DNA of 64,000 nt from assembly GCF_009296025.1 (NCBI RefSeq), contig NZ_CP045178.1, forward strand, positions 4,526,001-4,590,000. The letters are read 5' to 3'. Every line of letters begins with the position of its first letter. Positions within the stretch are counted from its first letter, which is position 1. Below, piece after piece: positions 26,002 through 35,218 of this stretch. The position numbers were made by a program, and so were the translations under genes. The stretch comes from Streptomyces tsukubensis (GTDB taxonomy: Bacteria; Actinomycetota; Actinomycetes; Streptomycetales; Streptomycetaceae). Under the pieces are notes generated by a model that made no database searches, was not told where the DNA came from, and saw nothing but the letters and a program-made list of their open reading frames with translations.

Positions 26002-27015
26002 ATGACGGAAAGTCTGCCATCTTTGACCGAGACTCCGGGCGGGGGTGCGGGGCAGTTCGCTCTGTCGTCCGACCTCATCAGCGAACTGCTGACCAGCATG
26101 CGGTTGCGCGGTGTGCGATACCGCCGTGTCCATGTCGGCCCGAGGTTCGGCCTCACCTTCGACGCCAGGCCCGGACGTGCCGCGTTCCACTTCCTCGCCG
26201 TCGGCTCCGCCGTCCTGCGCACCGAGGACGGGACGATCCACGAGCTGTCGGCCGGCAATGCCGTGTTCCTGCCCCACGGCGGGTCCCATCAGCTGCTCTC
26301 AGGACCGGATGTGCCCGCCAGGGGCATCGACAGTTTCGACGCGGTCCCCCTCAGTGAGGCGGTCAGTGACGTGGACACCTGCCCGAGCACCGACCCGACT
26401 CCCAGTGCGATCTTCTTCAACGGCTCCATGGAGTTCGACCTCGGGGGAATGCAGGGTCTCAGCCGGCTGATGCCCGAGGTGATGCTGGTCGACGCCGGGG
26501 GAGAGCGTTACCCGGGACTACTGCCGATCCTCTCGTCCATGAAGCGTGAAGTCTGCGCGGGACGCGTGGGCTTCGCCGGCGTCCTCGCCCGGCTGGCCGA
26601 AGTGGCGGCGGCCATGATCGTCAGGGGCTGGATCGAATGCGGATGTGACAACAGCTCGGGTCTCGTCGCCGCGTTGCGCGATCCCCGCCTGGCCCGCGCC
26701 ATCCTGGCCCTGCACAGGCAGCCCGGACATCACTGGACCGTGGCGGAGCTGGCAGCGGAATGCCATGTGTCCAGGTCCGTCTTTGCCGACAGGTTCCAGG
26801 CCACGATCGGCATGCCGCCCCTCCGCTACGCCACGGAGCTGCGGATGCTCCTCGCCGGCCAGTGGCTGGCCCAGGACACCTTGCCGATCCACTCCGTGGC
26901 CCAGCGCCTCGGCTACGGCTCACAGGCCGCGTTCAGCCGGGCCTTCAAACGCGTCACCGGCCTGCCGCCCGGTGTCAGCAGGGACACCTCACTCGCGGAC
27001 GCGGGCGGCCCCTGA
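26002..27015 (+). CDS. AraC-family transcriptional regulator (cupin_6 type)
   Basis: 337 aa. The N-terminal part is a cupin-like ligand domain (ADGT-like RTEDGTIHELSAGNAVFLPHGGSH). The C-terminal ~100 residues hold two HTHs (WTVAELAAECHVSRSVFADRF, then HSVAQRLGYGSQAAFSRAFK) with the AraC signature. ATG 26002 follows AGGA. It is divergent from the MFS gene over 66 bases, so it probably activates or represses it from the shared region, where GTTCG and CGAAC half-sites are visible (about 25970-25987). Confidence 0.9.
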   Translation: MTESLPSLTETPGGGAGQFALSSDLISELLTSMRLRGVRYRRVHVGPRFGLTFDARPGRAAFHFLAVGSAVLRTEDGTIHELSAGNAVFLPHGGSHQLLSGPDVPARGIDSFDAVPLSEAVSDVDTCPSTDPTPSAIFFNGSMEFDLGGMQGLSRLMPEVMLVDAGGERYPGLLPILSSMKREVCAGRVGFAGVLARLAEVAAAMIVRGWIECGCDNSSGLVAALRDPRLARAILALHRQPGHHWTVAELAAECHVSRSVFADRFQATIGMPPLRYATELRMLLAGQWLAQDTLPIHSVAQRLGYGSQAAFSRAFKRVTGLPPGVSRDTSLADAGGP

Positions 27016-27294
27016 CGGGGAACGGGCAGCAGCCGCTCCTGCGGTACGGGGCAGCCGTCCCGGTACGGGCAGTCGCTCCATGCTGCCTCGTGCCGCCCGG
27101 CGGCCCGCCGTACCGCCCCGTACCGCCGCCCGTCGCCGCACCTCCGCCCCGTACCGCCGTCCCGTCGCCGCACCGTCCCGCCGCCCGGTACCGCGTCCCC
27201 TCCCCTCCGCCCCGACACAGTGTCGTGATCCCCTCGCCACGCGCGACAGGGCGCCCATGTCAGAGCCGGGCGTCGGGCTCCTAGCCTGGGGACC

Positions 27295-28677
27295 ATGACC
27301 ACCACGACGCCGCAGCCGGCCCAGTCACCTCAGCCCGACCCGCAGCTCGGAGCCGCCGTCAAGGCCGCGGACCGTGCGCACGTGTTCCACTCCTGGTCCG
27401 CACAGGAGCTGATCGACCCGCTCCCCGTGGCAGGCGCCGAGGGCTCGTACTTCTGGGACTTCGAGGGCAATCGCTACCTCGACTTCACCAGCGGCCTCGT
27501 CTTCACCAACATCGGGTACCAGCACCCCAAGGTCGTAGCCGCCATCCAGGAGCAGGCGGGCAAGCTCGCCACCTTCGCACCGGCCTTCGCGATCGAGGCC
27601 CGTTCCGAGGCCGCGCGGCTCATCGCCGAGCGGACCCCCGGTGACCTCGACAAGATCTTCTTCACCAACGGTGGCGCCGACGCGGTCGAACACGCCGTAC
27701 GCATGGCACGCGTACACACGGGCCGCCCCAAGATCCTCAGCGCCTACCGCTCGTACCACGGCGGTACGGCCACTGCGATCAATGTCACGGGTGACCCGCG
27801 CCGCTGGGCTTCCGACACCGGCACGGCGGGGGTCACGCACTTCTGGGCGCCCTTCCTCTACCGCTCGCCGTTCCACTCCGACAGCGAGGCTCAGGAGTGC
27901 GCGCGCGCCCTCCAGCACCTGGAGGACACGATCGTCTTCGAGGGGGCCTCGACGGTCGCCGCGATCGTCCTTGAGACCATCCCGGGCACGGCGGGCATCA
28001 TGGTGCCGCCGCCCGGCTACCTCGCCGGTGTGCGCGAGATCTGCGACCGGTACGGCATCGTCTTCGTCCTCGACGAGGTCATGGCGGGCTTCGGGCGTAC
28101 CGGGGCCTGGTTCGCCGCCGACCACTTCGACGTCGTACCCGACCTGCTGACCTTCGCCAAGGGCGTCAACTCGGGGTACGTACCGCTCGGCGGCGTCGCC
28201 ATCTCGGGCGCCGTCGCGGAGACCTTCGCGAAGAAGCCGTACCCGGGCGGTCTGACGTACTCGGGGCATCCGCTGGCGTGCGGCGCCGCCGTCGCCACCA
28301 TCAACGCGATGGAGGAGGAGGGCATGATCGAGCACACCGCGCGTATCGGCGCCGACGTCATCGGCCCCGCGCTGCACGAGATGGCGGCGCGCCACCCCAG
28401 TGTGGGCGAGGTGCGCGGGCTCGGCGCCTTCTGGGCCCTTGAGCTGGTACGGGACAGGGAGACGAGGGAGCCGCTCGTGCCGTACAACGCGTCGGGCGCC
28501 GCCGCCGCGCCCATGGGTGCCTTCGCCGCGGCGGCGAAGAAGAACGGTGTGTGGCCCTTCGTGAACATGAACCGCACCCACGTCGTCCCCGCCTGCAACA
28601 TCTCGGAGGCCGAGGCCAAGGAGGGCCTCGCCGCCCTCGACGACGCGCTGACCACGGCGGACGAGCACACGGTCTGA
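27295..28677 (+). CDS. class III aminotransferase (taurine/beta-alanine-pyruvate type)
   Basis: 460 aa, PLP-dependent. Signatures are the N-terminal HxxHSWS-like VFHSWSAQ, FTNGGADAVEHAVRMAR (PLP phosphate site), YRSYHGGT, FVLDEVMAGFGRTG (Asp pairing with the pyridine N) and LLTFAKGVNSGYVPLGG with the Schiff-base Lys. It transaminates an omega-amino acid or amine with pyruvate or 2-oxoglutarate; the exact substrate is unknown. The ATG lies 7 bases after a TAGCCT hexamer (27282-27287) with no ribosome site, so the mRNA may be leaderless. The 279 bases upstream are CCGTACCGCC-rich low-complexity sequence without a gene. The GntR gene downstream is a plausible regulator. Confidence 0.88.
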   Translation: MTTTTPQPAQSPQPDPQLGAAVKAADRAHVFHSWSAQELIDPLPVAGAEGSYFWDFEGNRYLDFTSGLVFTNIGYQHPKVVAAIQEQAGKLATFAPAFAIEARSEAARLIAERTPGDLDKIFFTNGGADAVEHAVRMARVHTGRPKILSAYRSYHGGTATAINVTGDPRRWASDTGTAGVTHFWAPFLYRSPFHSDSEAQECARALQHLEDTIVFEGASTVAAIVLETIPGTAGIMVPPPGYLAGVREICDRYGIVFVLDEVMAGFGRTGAWFAADHFDVVPDLLTFAKGVNSGYVPLGGVAISGAVAETFAKKPYPGGLTYSGHPLACGAAVATINAMEEEGMIEHTARIGADVIGPALHEMAARHPSVGEVRGLGAFWALELVRDRETREPLVPYNASGAAAAPMGAFAAAAKKNGVWPFVNMNRTHVVPACNISEAEAKEGLAALDDALTTADEHTV

Positions 28678-28775
28678 ACGGAGCGGACGGTCTGACGGAG
28701 CGGACGGTCTGAACGGAGCGGACGGTCTGAACGGAGCACACGGTCTGAACGGAGCGGACGGTCTGAACGGAGCGG
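28669..28775 (+). repeat. 18-bp tandem repeat overlapping the aminotransferase stop
   Basis: Six copies of acggtctgaacggagcgg start at 28669, 28687 (one base short), 28704, 28722, 28740 and 28758. The first copy contains the aminotransferase stop codon, so the array begins inside the gene end and runs through the 3' region. No promoter or hairpin was seen in it. Confidence 0.85.
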
Positions 28776-28877
28776 ACGTGTGTCACGACGCAGGGCCCTG
28801 CGGGGGCACCGCACCCGCCCGCAGGGCCCTGACCTCAATCGTGATCAAGTGAAATCCTATTTGCCCACTTCGGCCGC

Positions 28878-28895
28878 GTAGGCTGACAAGCCTAC
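28878..28895. promoter_or_regulatory. inverted repeat, candidate GntR operator
   Basis: GTAGGCT-GACA-AGCCTAC, perfect 7-bp arms about 90 bases before the GntR start. It lies in the only AT-richer stretch of this 300-base gap (atcaagtgaaatcctatttg is just upstream). It may be an autoregulatory site. Confidence 0.5.
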
Positions 28896-28982
28896 TGGCG
28901 CGTACGTAACGTGCCACCACAGCTGTGCGGGATCCGTCCCGTCGCGGCCCGCCGGCGAGACGCCCAGGAAGGGACCCCCACG

Positions 28983-29708
28983 ATGCGCGGCACCGACAGC
29001 AGCGCTGTCACCCGCAGCACCCTGCGCCAGCAGATCGCCGACGCGCTGCGCGACGAGGTGTTGTCGGGCCGGCTGGAGCCGGGCCAGGAGTTCACGGTCA
29101 AGGAGATAGCCGAGCAGTACGGCGTATCGGCCACCCCGGTACGTGAGGCGCTGGTCGACCTCTCCGCCCAGGGGCTCCTCGACTCGGTGCAGCACCGGGG
29201 GTTCCGGGTCCATGAGTACTCCGTCGGGGACTTCCGGTCCATGATCGAGGCCCGCTGCCTCGTCACCGACGCGCTCTTCCGGGGCTGCGCGGCGGAGGTC
29301 CCGTACATCGGGGGCGGCGCGCACGTCGGGGACAACGCGTCCACGCACGCCGGGACCGCCGCGACCGCTTTACTCTCGGTGCGCCGCCGAGGTGAGGAGG
29401 CGCAGCGCGCCGCCGCCGCGGGCGACCTGAACATCTTGATCGGCTACGACCTGCGGTTCTGGCGCGAACTCGGCGCCCTCTTCGAGAACCCCTACCTCTC
29501 CGACTTCCTGCACAGGCTCCGGGTCCAGTCCTGGGTGGCCGCGGTGCCGCACCTGCGCCGCCTCGGCGACCTGCGGGGGGTGCTGTGGACCGGCCACAAC
29601 GAGCTGGTGAGCGCACTCGGCCGCCGCGACCGCGAGACGGCGCAGGCGATCATCGCCGGGTACAACACCGCGTCACTGGCGCTGATCGAGCGGCTGGCGG
29701 GCGAGTAG
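28983..29708 (+). CDS. GntR-family transcriptional regulator with a TTA codon
   Basis: 241 aa from ATG 28983 (GGAAGGG nine bases upstream). The N-terminal winged HTH is LRQQIADALRDEVLSGRLEP, then EIAEQYGVSATPVREAL. The helical C-terminal domain (FRSMIEARCLVTDALF, IEARxxxE-like) is of the FCD type. Codon 130 (29370-29372) is TTA, giving bldA dependence. The insertion after GGCAAEVP (YIGGGAHVGDNASTHAG) is unusual for FCD domains. It follows the aminotransferase and may regulate it. Confidence 0.87.
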   Translation: MRGTDSSAVTRSTLRQQIADALRDEVLSGRLEPGQEFTVKEIAEQYGVSATPVREALVDLSAQGLLDSVQHRGFRVHEYSVGDFRSMIEARCLVTDALFRGCAAEVPYIGGGAHVGDNASTHAGTAATALLSVRRRGEEAQRAAAAGDLNILIGYDLRFWRELGALFENPYLSDFLHRLRVQSWVAAVPHLRRLGDLRGVLWTGHNELVSALGRRDRETAQAIIAGYNTASLALIERLAGE

Positions 29709-29941
29709 GAGTCGCCCGTGGGCTGCTCCGTCTCCGTGGACTCGCCGCGGAAGACGTCCAGTACGGCGTACGGCCCGTACGGCCTGTGTGACGCGACGCG
29801 TGCGGGCGGACCGGCGCGTGCCGGGGCCGAACGTGCGAGGGCGCTCTTTCGCCAGCTCGGGCAAGGGGGAAGCCGACCGGGCGTGAGCGCATTACGCTGT
29901 CCCGACCATCGCACACGCGCACCCCACCGAGGAGCCCACTC

Positions 29942-30589
29942 TTGGCCTGTGACCTGTGGTTGGTCCCGCTTGTCGACGTGCTGTGCCACAGCCCCGACAA
30001 TCCCTTCGCCGAGGAAATCGCTCTCTACGACAGGACGCTGGCCGCGGCGGGTCTACCGCCCGTACCGGTCTTCGCCTACATGCCGGGGCTGTCGGGCGAT
30101 GTGGCGCCCGTCGCCGGATTCGACTACGACGCCCTGCACTTCCTGCGCCGCGCCCACCTCCTCCAGGTCTGCGGCCTCGCGGTGACCCCGGTGGACGAAC
30201 TGGGCGGCGACTACGAGCAGTTGCTCGAAATGTTCGAGACGACGGCCCAGGAGTCCCATCTCGTCTGGCACTACGACCACGCGGGGGCGTACGTCCCCGT
30301 CGACTTCGCGCACCCTCTGGGGAACGACGAACTGCTGGCCGGCGGCGGTCCGCTCGGGTCCTCGCACGGTCTGCTGCGCGAACTGGAATCCGTCGGCCCG
30401 TCCATCGGGATCGATCCCGCCAACCCGCCGGCCCCGCCGGCCGCGCCCGAGGGCCCCACGGAGCTGGAGGAGCCGGCCGCCCCCGTCTACGACAACAGTC
30501 CCTTCGCCCGTGAACGGCACGTCTGGCTTGGCCTGCACGCGGCGGCGACCCGCAGCCTCGCGCAGGGGTCGATGATCGTCTTCAGTTGA
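29942..30589 (+). CDS. conserved hypothetical protein, 215 aa
   Basis: TTG start at 29942 supported by GAGGAG seven bases upstream. The sequence is soluble, with WLVPLVDVLCHSPDNPFAEE near the start, a Pro-rich stretch (ANPPAPPAAPEGP) at ~160-170 and an aromatic C-terminus (RHVWLGLHAAATRSLAQGSM). No family recognised and no signal peptide. From memory a gene of this kind lies between the aminotransferase and SLATT genes in other Streptomyces, so it is probably backbone. Function unknown. Confidence 0.6.
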   Translation: MACDLWLVPLVDVLCHSPDNPFAEEIALYDRTLAAAGLPPVPVFAYMPGLSGDVAPVAGFDYDALHFLRRAHLLQVCGLAVTPVDELGGDYEQLLEMFETTAQESHLVWHYDHAGAYVPVDFAHPLGNDELLAGGGPLGSSHGLLRELESVGPSIGIDPANPPAPPAAPEGPTELEEPAAPVYDNSPFARERHVWLGLHAAATRSLAQGSMIVFS

Positions 30590-30676
30590 GGGGCGTCGGG
30601 GGAACGCCCGGCGGCCGCTGCCGCCGCTCGGTGGTGCGGACCGGCGCCACCGAGCGCGGCGCCACCCCGCCGCATC

Positions 30677-31426
30677 TCACCTCGGCTCGGGTGGCCGCTG
30701 CCTCGGCATGTTCGGCCGGCTGCCGGGCGGGGGCGGGAAACGGCCCTGCAACGGTCCGTCCCTTCGGCAGTTCACGTGCTGTCCTGACTGGGTGACGAGG
30801 GGGCCGGGGCCCGACCTGAACTCGACCATCCAGTCGGCGGTCTCCGAGCGCACCAGGTCGTTGATGTCCTCGGAGAAGCGCCGCAGCACGTTCAGACACC
30901 GGTCCGCGGCCTCGCTCGCGGTCCCCTCGGTGGGCCCGAGCACCTCTCGTACGCTCTCCGACGCCCAGTCGAACTGGAGCGTCTGCAATCTGCGCTGTAC
31001 GGCCTGCGCGGTCGCCACGTCCCGCATCCAGCCCGAGGTCAGCCCCACGAACCGGTCGCAGGCGACGCACGCGGCGGCCCCGAGGAACGCCAGATACCCC
31101 CAGGGCGTCACCCCGGAGGCCGCCCCGGCGACGTCGAGGATCGGGAGTGCCGACCCGGTGACCACGCCCAGAGCGGCGCCGCTCCGCAGGAGTCTGGCCG
31201 CGCGCCGTTTCCACGCGCGGTCGGAGAGGTACCACTGGGCGGTGCGCAGCGCCCCCTCCTCGATCCATCGGTACAGCTCGTCGAGGCGTTCCGCGGGCAG
31301 TCCCCAGTCGCCGAGCGGGAAGGGCCGCCCGGTCAGGTCGTCCGGCCGCACGCTCCCACTCTCGCCCCGCTCCTCCTGGGGGGTCTGACGGGCCGGTCCC
31401 TCGGGCTGCATGTCCGGCTGGCTCAC
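30677..31426 (-). CDS. SLATT-domain membrane protein
   Basis: 249 aa from GTG 31426 (AGAGGGAGC upstream); an open frame up to 31660 is low complexity and excluded. The SLATT-like core is LDELYRWIEEGALRTAQWYL, then two membrane helices (LLRSGAALGVVTGSALPILD and WGYLAFLGAAACVACDRFV), followed by a helical region with MRDVATAQAVQRRLQTLQFDW. SLATT proteins are two-helix membrane proteins, several linked to nucleotide-sensing defence systems; in Streptomyces this copy is a conserved neighbour of ybaB-recR, so a housekeeping role is equally likely. The C-terminus is Pro/Arg-rich. Confidence 0.75.
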   Translation of the reverse strand: MSQPDMQPEGPARQTPQEERGESGSVRPDDLTGRPFPLGDWGLPAERLDELYRWIEEGALRTAQWYLSDRAWKRRAARLLRSGAALGVVTGSALPILDVAGAASGVTPWGYLAFLGAAACVACDRFVGLTSGWMRDVATAQAVQRRLQTLQFDWASESVREVLGPTEGTASEAADRCLNVLRRFSEDINDLVRSETADWMVEFRSGPGPLVTQSGQHVNCRRDGPLQGRFPPPPGSRPNMPRQRPPEPR

Positions 31427-31897
31427 CCAGCGCTCCCTCTTCCTCGTGCGGTCCGCGTTGATTCCGCGTATGTGCCCGGCGCAGCCCTGCCGTGTAGGAC
31501 GTAGCCCTGCCGTGATCGGTCGCTCTGTGTAGTTTGTGGGTGCCGATCCCGGCCCCGTTTCCTGCTTGGTCTCCTGCTTCGTCTCCGGCTCCGGCTCCGG
31601 TTCCGGCCCGGCTCCGCGGGGAGCGGGCCGGGCCGGAGACGGACGAAAGGCGTGACGCATGATGCTGATGCGGGACCCATATTCCTACCGCCCAATGGGT
31701 GGCCATGGTCCCCATTTCACGGGTTTTCCGCCCGGAAGAGCCCCTTGGTCAGGTATAGGAGCCCAGGGTGGCTCACTCGAAAGAGTGCCGGAGCGGCGCG
31801 CTGCCCGACCACGTAGGCTCGTTGCAGGCGGAAAACTCCGCCCGTAGTCCTCGCGCGTCACCCATGGCGCGCCGATGTCGAGAGCCAGGAGCTGATC
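31427..31897. other. divergent region between SLATT gene and ybaB
   Basis: No gene could be supported. It holds a hairpin with GAAA tetraloop (CACTC-GAAA-GAGTG, about 31774-31787), a second hairpin GGCGGA-AAAC?-TCCGCC style at 31827-31842, and a possible promoter TTGCAG (31822-31827) / GTAGTC towards ybaB. A signal-recognition-particle RNA, which lies near dnaX-ybaB in some bacteria, was looked for: its GGAAGG-type apical loop is absent. Confidence 0.4.
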
Positions 31898-32233
31898 GTG
31901 ATTCCCGGTGGTGGCCAGCCCAATATGCAGCAGTTGCTGCAGCAGGCCCAGAAGATGCAGCAGGACCTCGCCCAGGCGCAGTCGGAACTGGCCGATACAG
32001 AGGTGGACGGTCAGGCGGGCGGCGGTCTCGTGAAGGCGACCGTCAATGGCTCGGGCGAACTGCGCGGCCTGACGATCGACCCGAAGGCGGTGGACCCGGG
32101 GGACACCGAGACGCTGGCGGACCTGGTCATCGCCGCGGTCCAGGCGGCGAACGAGAACGCGCAGGCGCTCCAGCGGGAGAAGCTGGGTCCGCTCGCGCAG
32201 GGGCTCGACGGGATGCCGGGCCTGCCGTTCTGA
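31898..32233 (+). CDS. YbaB/EbfC nucleoid-associated protein
   Basis: 111 aa from GTG 31898 (CAGGAG six bases upstream). The family pattern is [20 protein letters not shown], a central [20 protein letters not shown] and the C-terminal helix of the tweezers-like dimer. It binds DNA non-specifically and is encoded with RecR in most bacteria. About 210 bases of repetitive sequence separate it from recR, but the two are probably cotranscribed. Confidence 0.95.
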   Translation: MIPGGGQPNMQQLLQQAQKMQQDLAQAQSELADTEVDGQAGGGLVKATVNGSGELRGLTIDPKAVDPGDTETLADLVIAAVQAANENAQALQREKLGPLAQGLDGMPGLPF

Positions 32234-32446
32234 ACCTTCCTCATCCCAGCGGGGCCAACTACCGTACGTATCAGAACCGGGCGAGCCCGGTCCGGTCGGC
32301 GGCGGTACGGCCGGCTGGAGCGGGAAGGCCGGACAGCAGTGGCCCGGCGGGACAGTCGGCGGCCCGACAGGCAGCACAACCGGCACGACGACAGTCGGAA
32401 GCACCGTCGGAAGTGAAATCGGCAGCACAACCGGAAAGGCGATCCG

Positions 32447-33046
32447 TTGTACGAAGGCGTGGTCCAGGACCTCATCGACGAGCTGGGAAGACTCCCTGGC
32501 GTCGGTCCCAAGAGCGCGCAGCGGATCGCCTTTCACATCCTCCAGGCGGAGCCGACCGACGTGCGGCGGCTCGCGCACGCACTGCTCGAAGTGAAGGCGA
32601 AGGTCCGCTTCTGCGCCGTCTGCGGCAACGTGGCGCAGGAGGAGTTGTGCGGGATCTGCCGTGACCAGCGCAGGGACCTTTCGGTGATCTGCGTCGTGGA
32701 AGAGCCCAAGGACGTGGTCGCGATCGAGCGGACCCGCGAGTTCCGGGGGAAGTACCACGTGCTCGGCGGCGCGATCAGCCCCATCGAGGGCGTCGGCCCC
32801 GACGATCTGCGCATCCGTGAGCTGCTGGCCAGGCTGGCGGACGGCACGGTGACCGAGCTGATCCTCGCGACGGACCCGAACCTGGAGGGTGAGGCCACGG
32901 CGACGTATCTCGCCCGCATGATCAAACCCATGGGCCTGAAGGTCACCCGCCTGGCCAGCGGACTGCCTGTCGGCGGGGATCTGGAGTACGCGGACGAGGT
33001 CACTCTGGGCCGCGCCTTCGAAGGGAGACGACTTCTCGATGTCTGA
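32447..33046 (+). CDS. recR: recombination mediator RecR
   Basis: 199 aa from TTG 32447. It has an HhH motif near the N-terminus ([20 protein letters not shown]), a C4 zinc finger with Cys56/Cys59/Cys68/Cys71, and a TOPRIM domain ([12 protein letters not shown], then [13 protein letters not shown]). RecR works with RecF/RecO to load RecA on gapped DNA. The stop overlaps the DUF5063 start by a few bases. Secure identification. Confidence 0.98.
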   Translation: MYEGVVQDLIDELGRLPGVGPKSAQRIAFHILQAEPTDVRRLAHALLEVKAKVRFCAVCGNVAQEELCGICRDQRRDLSVICVVEEPKDVVAIERTREFRGKYHVLGGAISPIEGVGPDDLRIRELLARLADGTVTELILATDPNLEGEATATYLARMIKPMGLKVTRLASGLPVGGDLEYADEVTLGRAFEGRRLLDV

Positions 33047-33914
33047 CGCCACGCTCGACCCCGGCACGCCTGCCTCCGGTACGGCCGCGCCTGCCTCCCG
33101 TACGGACGCGCCAACTTCCGGTACGGACGCGGACGCCAGGGGGAACGGTACGGACACGGACGCCAGGGGGAACGGTACGGACACGGACGCCAGGGGCACC
33201 GGTACGGACGCGGACGCCACGGGTACGTCCGGGCAGCCGTCCGCCGGGCAGCCGTCCGCCCGTACGGCCGGACAGGACGGTCTCGACCCCGGCGACTTCT
33301 CCGTGCAGATCGCCGATCAGGTGCAGAGCTTCATCGTCGCCACGACCGAGGTCGCCAAGGGGGACGAGCCGGACAGCGCCGTCCCCTTCCTGCTCCTTGA
33401 GGTCTCCCAGCTCCTGCTGGCGGGCGGACGCCTCGGCGCCCACGAGGACATCCTTCCCGACGAGCGCTACGAGCCCGATCTCGGCGCCGAGCCGGACTTC
33501 GACGACCTGCGGGAACGGCTCGCGGAACTCCTCGACCCCGTCGACGTCTACTCCGAGGTCTTCGACCCGTACGAGCCGCGCAAGGCGCCGGTGGCACACC
33601 GCCTCTCCGACGACCTGGCGGACGTCGTCACCGACCTGCGCCACGGCATGGACCACTACCGTGCGGGCCGCACCACGGAAGCCCTGTGGTGGTGGCAGTT
33701 CTCGTACTTCTCCAACTGGGGCCCCACCGCCTCGGCCGCCCTGCGCGCCCTCCAGTCACTGGTCTCGCACGTCCGCCTCGACCAGCCGCTTGAGGAGCTC
33801 GACGGCCTCGACACGGACCAGGACCTGGGCGAGGAGGAAGAGCTGGCGGAGGAGGCGGGCAAGGTGATGGCGGAGGAGATCCTCGGCCCGCTGGGCCTGC
33901 GCACGGGCAGGTGA
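33039..33914 (+). CDS. DUF5063 family protein
   Basis: 291 aa, overlapping recR by 8 bases. The first ~80 residues are low complexity and include a 27-nt tandem repeat coding GTDxDARGN/T four times (about 33121-33228). The conserved part begins [20 protein letters not shown] and includes [13 protein letters not shown] [16 protein letters not shown] and [17 protein letters not shown], diagnostic of DUF5063. Function unknown, but it is consistently found after recR in Streptomyces. In the usual order aspartokinase follows soon after; here it is about 28 kb away. Confidence 0.88.
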   Translation: MSDATLDPGTPASGTAAPASRTDAPTSGTDADARGNGTDTDARGNGTDTDARGTGTDADATGTSGQPSAGQPSARTAGQDGLDPGDFSVQIADQVQSFIVATTEVAKGDEPDSAVPFLLLEVSQLLLAGGRLGAHEDILPDERYEPDLGAEPDFDDLRERLAELLDPVDVYSEVFDPYEPRKAPVAHRLSDDLADVVTDLRHGMDHYRAGRTTEALWWWQFSYFSNWGPTASAALRALQSLVSHVRLDQPLEELDGLDTDQDLGEEEELAEEAGKVMAEEILGPLGLRTGR

Positions 33915-34346
33915 CAGGCGGCTGACGTGACCGCTCCCCGCCCCGCTGCTGTGCGGAAGCAGTCGCCCTGCACAGGAGTTGGGTACGGGAGCGGGCATGG
34001 AGGCGGAGGCGCCGGGGACGCGTGAGCCGGGCGCGAAGGCGGACGACGGGACGGCGGACGAGCGTGAGCCACCGGCGGGAGCGCCCCTCTGGCCGCGCTT
34101 GCGGCCAGTTGAAGCTCTTCCGCACCTACCTGCCGGACATTCGAGGATTGACGGGGGTCCCCGACATTCGAGGATTGACGGGGATCCCCGGTCCCTGGGC
34201 CTGCACCATGGCTCAGCACGGTCTCACTGTGACCTCTCGGCAGGTCCTGGAAGAGCGGCTTGTCAGTGCGGCTCGGCGTTCGCCGTCCGTAACGCGTCCG
34301 TCGGGCGGACTGTCCTGAAGCGGCGGCGGCAGCGGCAGCGGCAGCG
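33915..34346. other. left boundary region of the accessory block, with a direct repeat
   Basis: No supportable gene in about 430 bases after DUF5063. It contains a perfect-but-one 27-bp direct repeat (34136-34162 and 34163-34189, core gacattcgaggattgacgg). Several frames are open but none looks like a protein. It marks the start of the stretch that separates recR from aspartokinase. Confidence 0.45.
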
Positions 34347-34691
34347 GTGACCGGTGATCCGGCGAGTGCGCGGCGGCCCGCTCTGGACGAGGTCATTCAG
34401 CATCCGACCCGGCTGACCGTCGTCGCGTTCCTCTCCGCCTGCGACGAGGCCGAGTTCGCCACCGTCCGCGACGGCTGCGCGGTGTCCGACTCCGTCCTCA
34501 GCAAGATCTCGTCGGCGCTGGAGACCGCGGGCCACGTACACGTCGGAAAGGGCCACGTCGGCAAACGCCCCCGTACGTGGCTGTCACTCACCGAAGTCGG
34601 TCAGGCCGCCCTCGCCGGCCATGTGACGGCGCTCCGCCCTGGAGCAGCGCCCGTACGTGTTTGTGGGACCCGTCCGTCGACTCCCATGTGA
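34347..34691 (+). CDS. winged-helix transcriptional regulator (MarR/ArsR-like fold)
   Basis: 114 aa from GTG 34347. The DNA-binding domain reads LDEVIQHPTRLTVVAFLSAC, then VSDSVLSKISSALETAGHVH and LSLTEVGQAALAGH, as in short single-domain wHTH regulators. After ALAGHVTAL the tail (RPGAAPVRVCGTRPSTPM) does not look like the family and overlaps the convergent HATPase gene by 104 bases; the original stop may have been lost. It is separated from DUF5063 by the repeat-containing region. Confidence 0.65.
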   Translation: MTGDPASARRPALDEVIQHPTRLTVVAFLSACDEAEFATVRDGCAVSDSVLSKISSALETAGHVHVGKGHVGKRPRTWLSLTEVGQAALAGHVTALRPGAAPVRVCGTRPSTPM

Positions 34692-35070
34692 CCGTCGCGC
34701 CCAGTGCCTCGATCAGGAACAGCCCGCGCCCGCCCTCGGAAGCCGCCTCCGGCAGCCCGCACGGTCGCGGCTCCGAGTCGCCGTCGTTGTCCGCCACGTC
34801 GATGACAAGGGCCCCGTCCTCGCGTACCGCGAGCCGCAGCGTGAGCGAGGGCCCCGACCTGCGCGCGTGCAGTACCGCGTTGGTCATCAACTCGGAGACG
34901 ATCACCGTCGCGGCCTCCTGGTCCCCGGTGAAGCCGAGATGCGGCAGGAGCCGACGAGTCGCACGGCGGGCGTCCGGCACCGAGAGCCGCAGTATCGGGA
35001 ACTCGCCCGACCAGCAGGACCCTTCGCGCTCCGCGAAGCGCATCCGCTCGGCCCCGGCCGCTTCAGCCAT
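34588..35070 (-). CDS. HATPase_c anti-sigma-factor-type regulator
   Basis: 160 aa from ATG 35070. The Bergerat-type ATP site is VIVSELMTNAVLHAR (N box), IDVADNDGD and GGRGLFLIEAL (G box), as in RsbW/SpoIIAB-like kinases abundant in Streptomyces. An extra C-terminal tail past HVRALLQ overlaps the convergent wHTH gene. It is divergent from the XRE-TPR gene at 35219 and may act on a sigma factor or anti-anti-sigma protein encoded elsewhere. Confidence 0.85.
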   Translation of the reverse strand: MAEAAGAERMRFAEREGSCWSGEFPILRLSVPDARRATRRLLPHLGFTGDQEAATVIVSELMTNAVLHARRSGPSLTLRLAVREDGALVIDVADNDGDSEPRPCGLPEAASEGGRGLFLIEALGATVTWESTDGSHKHVRALLQGGAPSHGRRGRPDRLR

Positions 35071-35218
35071 GTGGGTCCCCCGTAACGCTGCTCGTTCCCG
35101 TCATGATCTGGGAAGAATCCCCCGTTCCGCCCGTCTGATCCACCGCCTATGCGACAGTGCGTACGGCTACCCGCCGCGCGCATACCGCGACCCGGCGGAA
35201 AGCTGGCATCCTGCGATC

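Noticed and set aside
31740..31850. SRP (ffs) RNA or tRNA upstream of ybaB
   Set aside because: No GGAAGG-type SRP apical loop and no GGTTCGAATCC T-arm; only short hairpins are present.
33915..34346. att site or integrase scar at the recR side of the accessory block
   Set aside because: The 27-bp direct repeat is tandem, not flanking, no matching copy was noticed near 61.6 kb, and no integrase is present.
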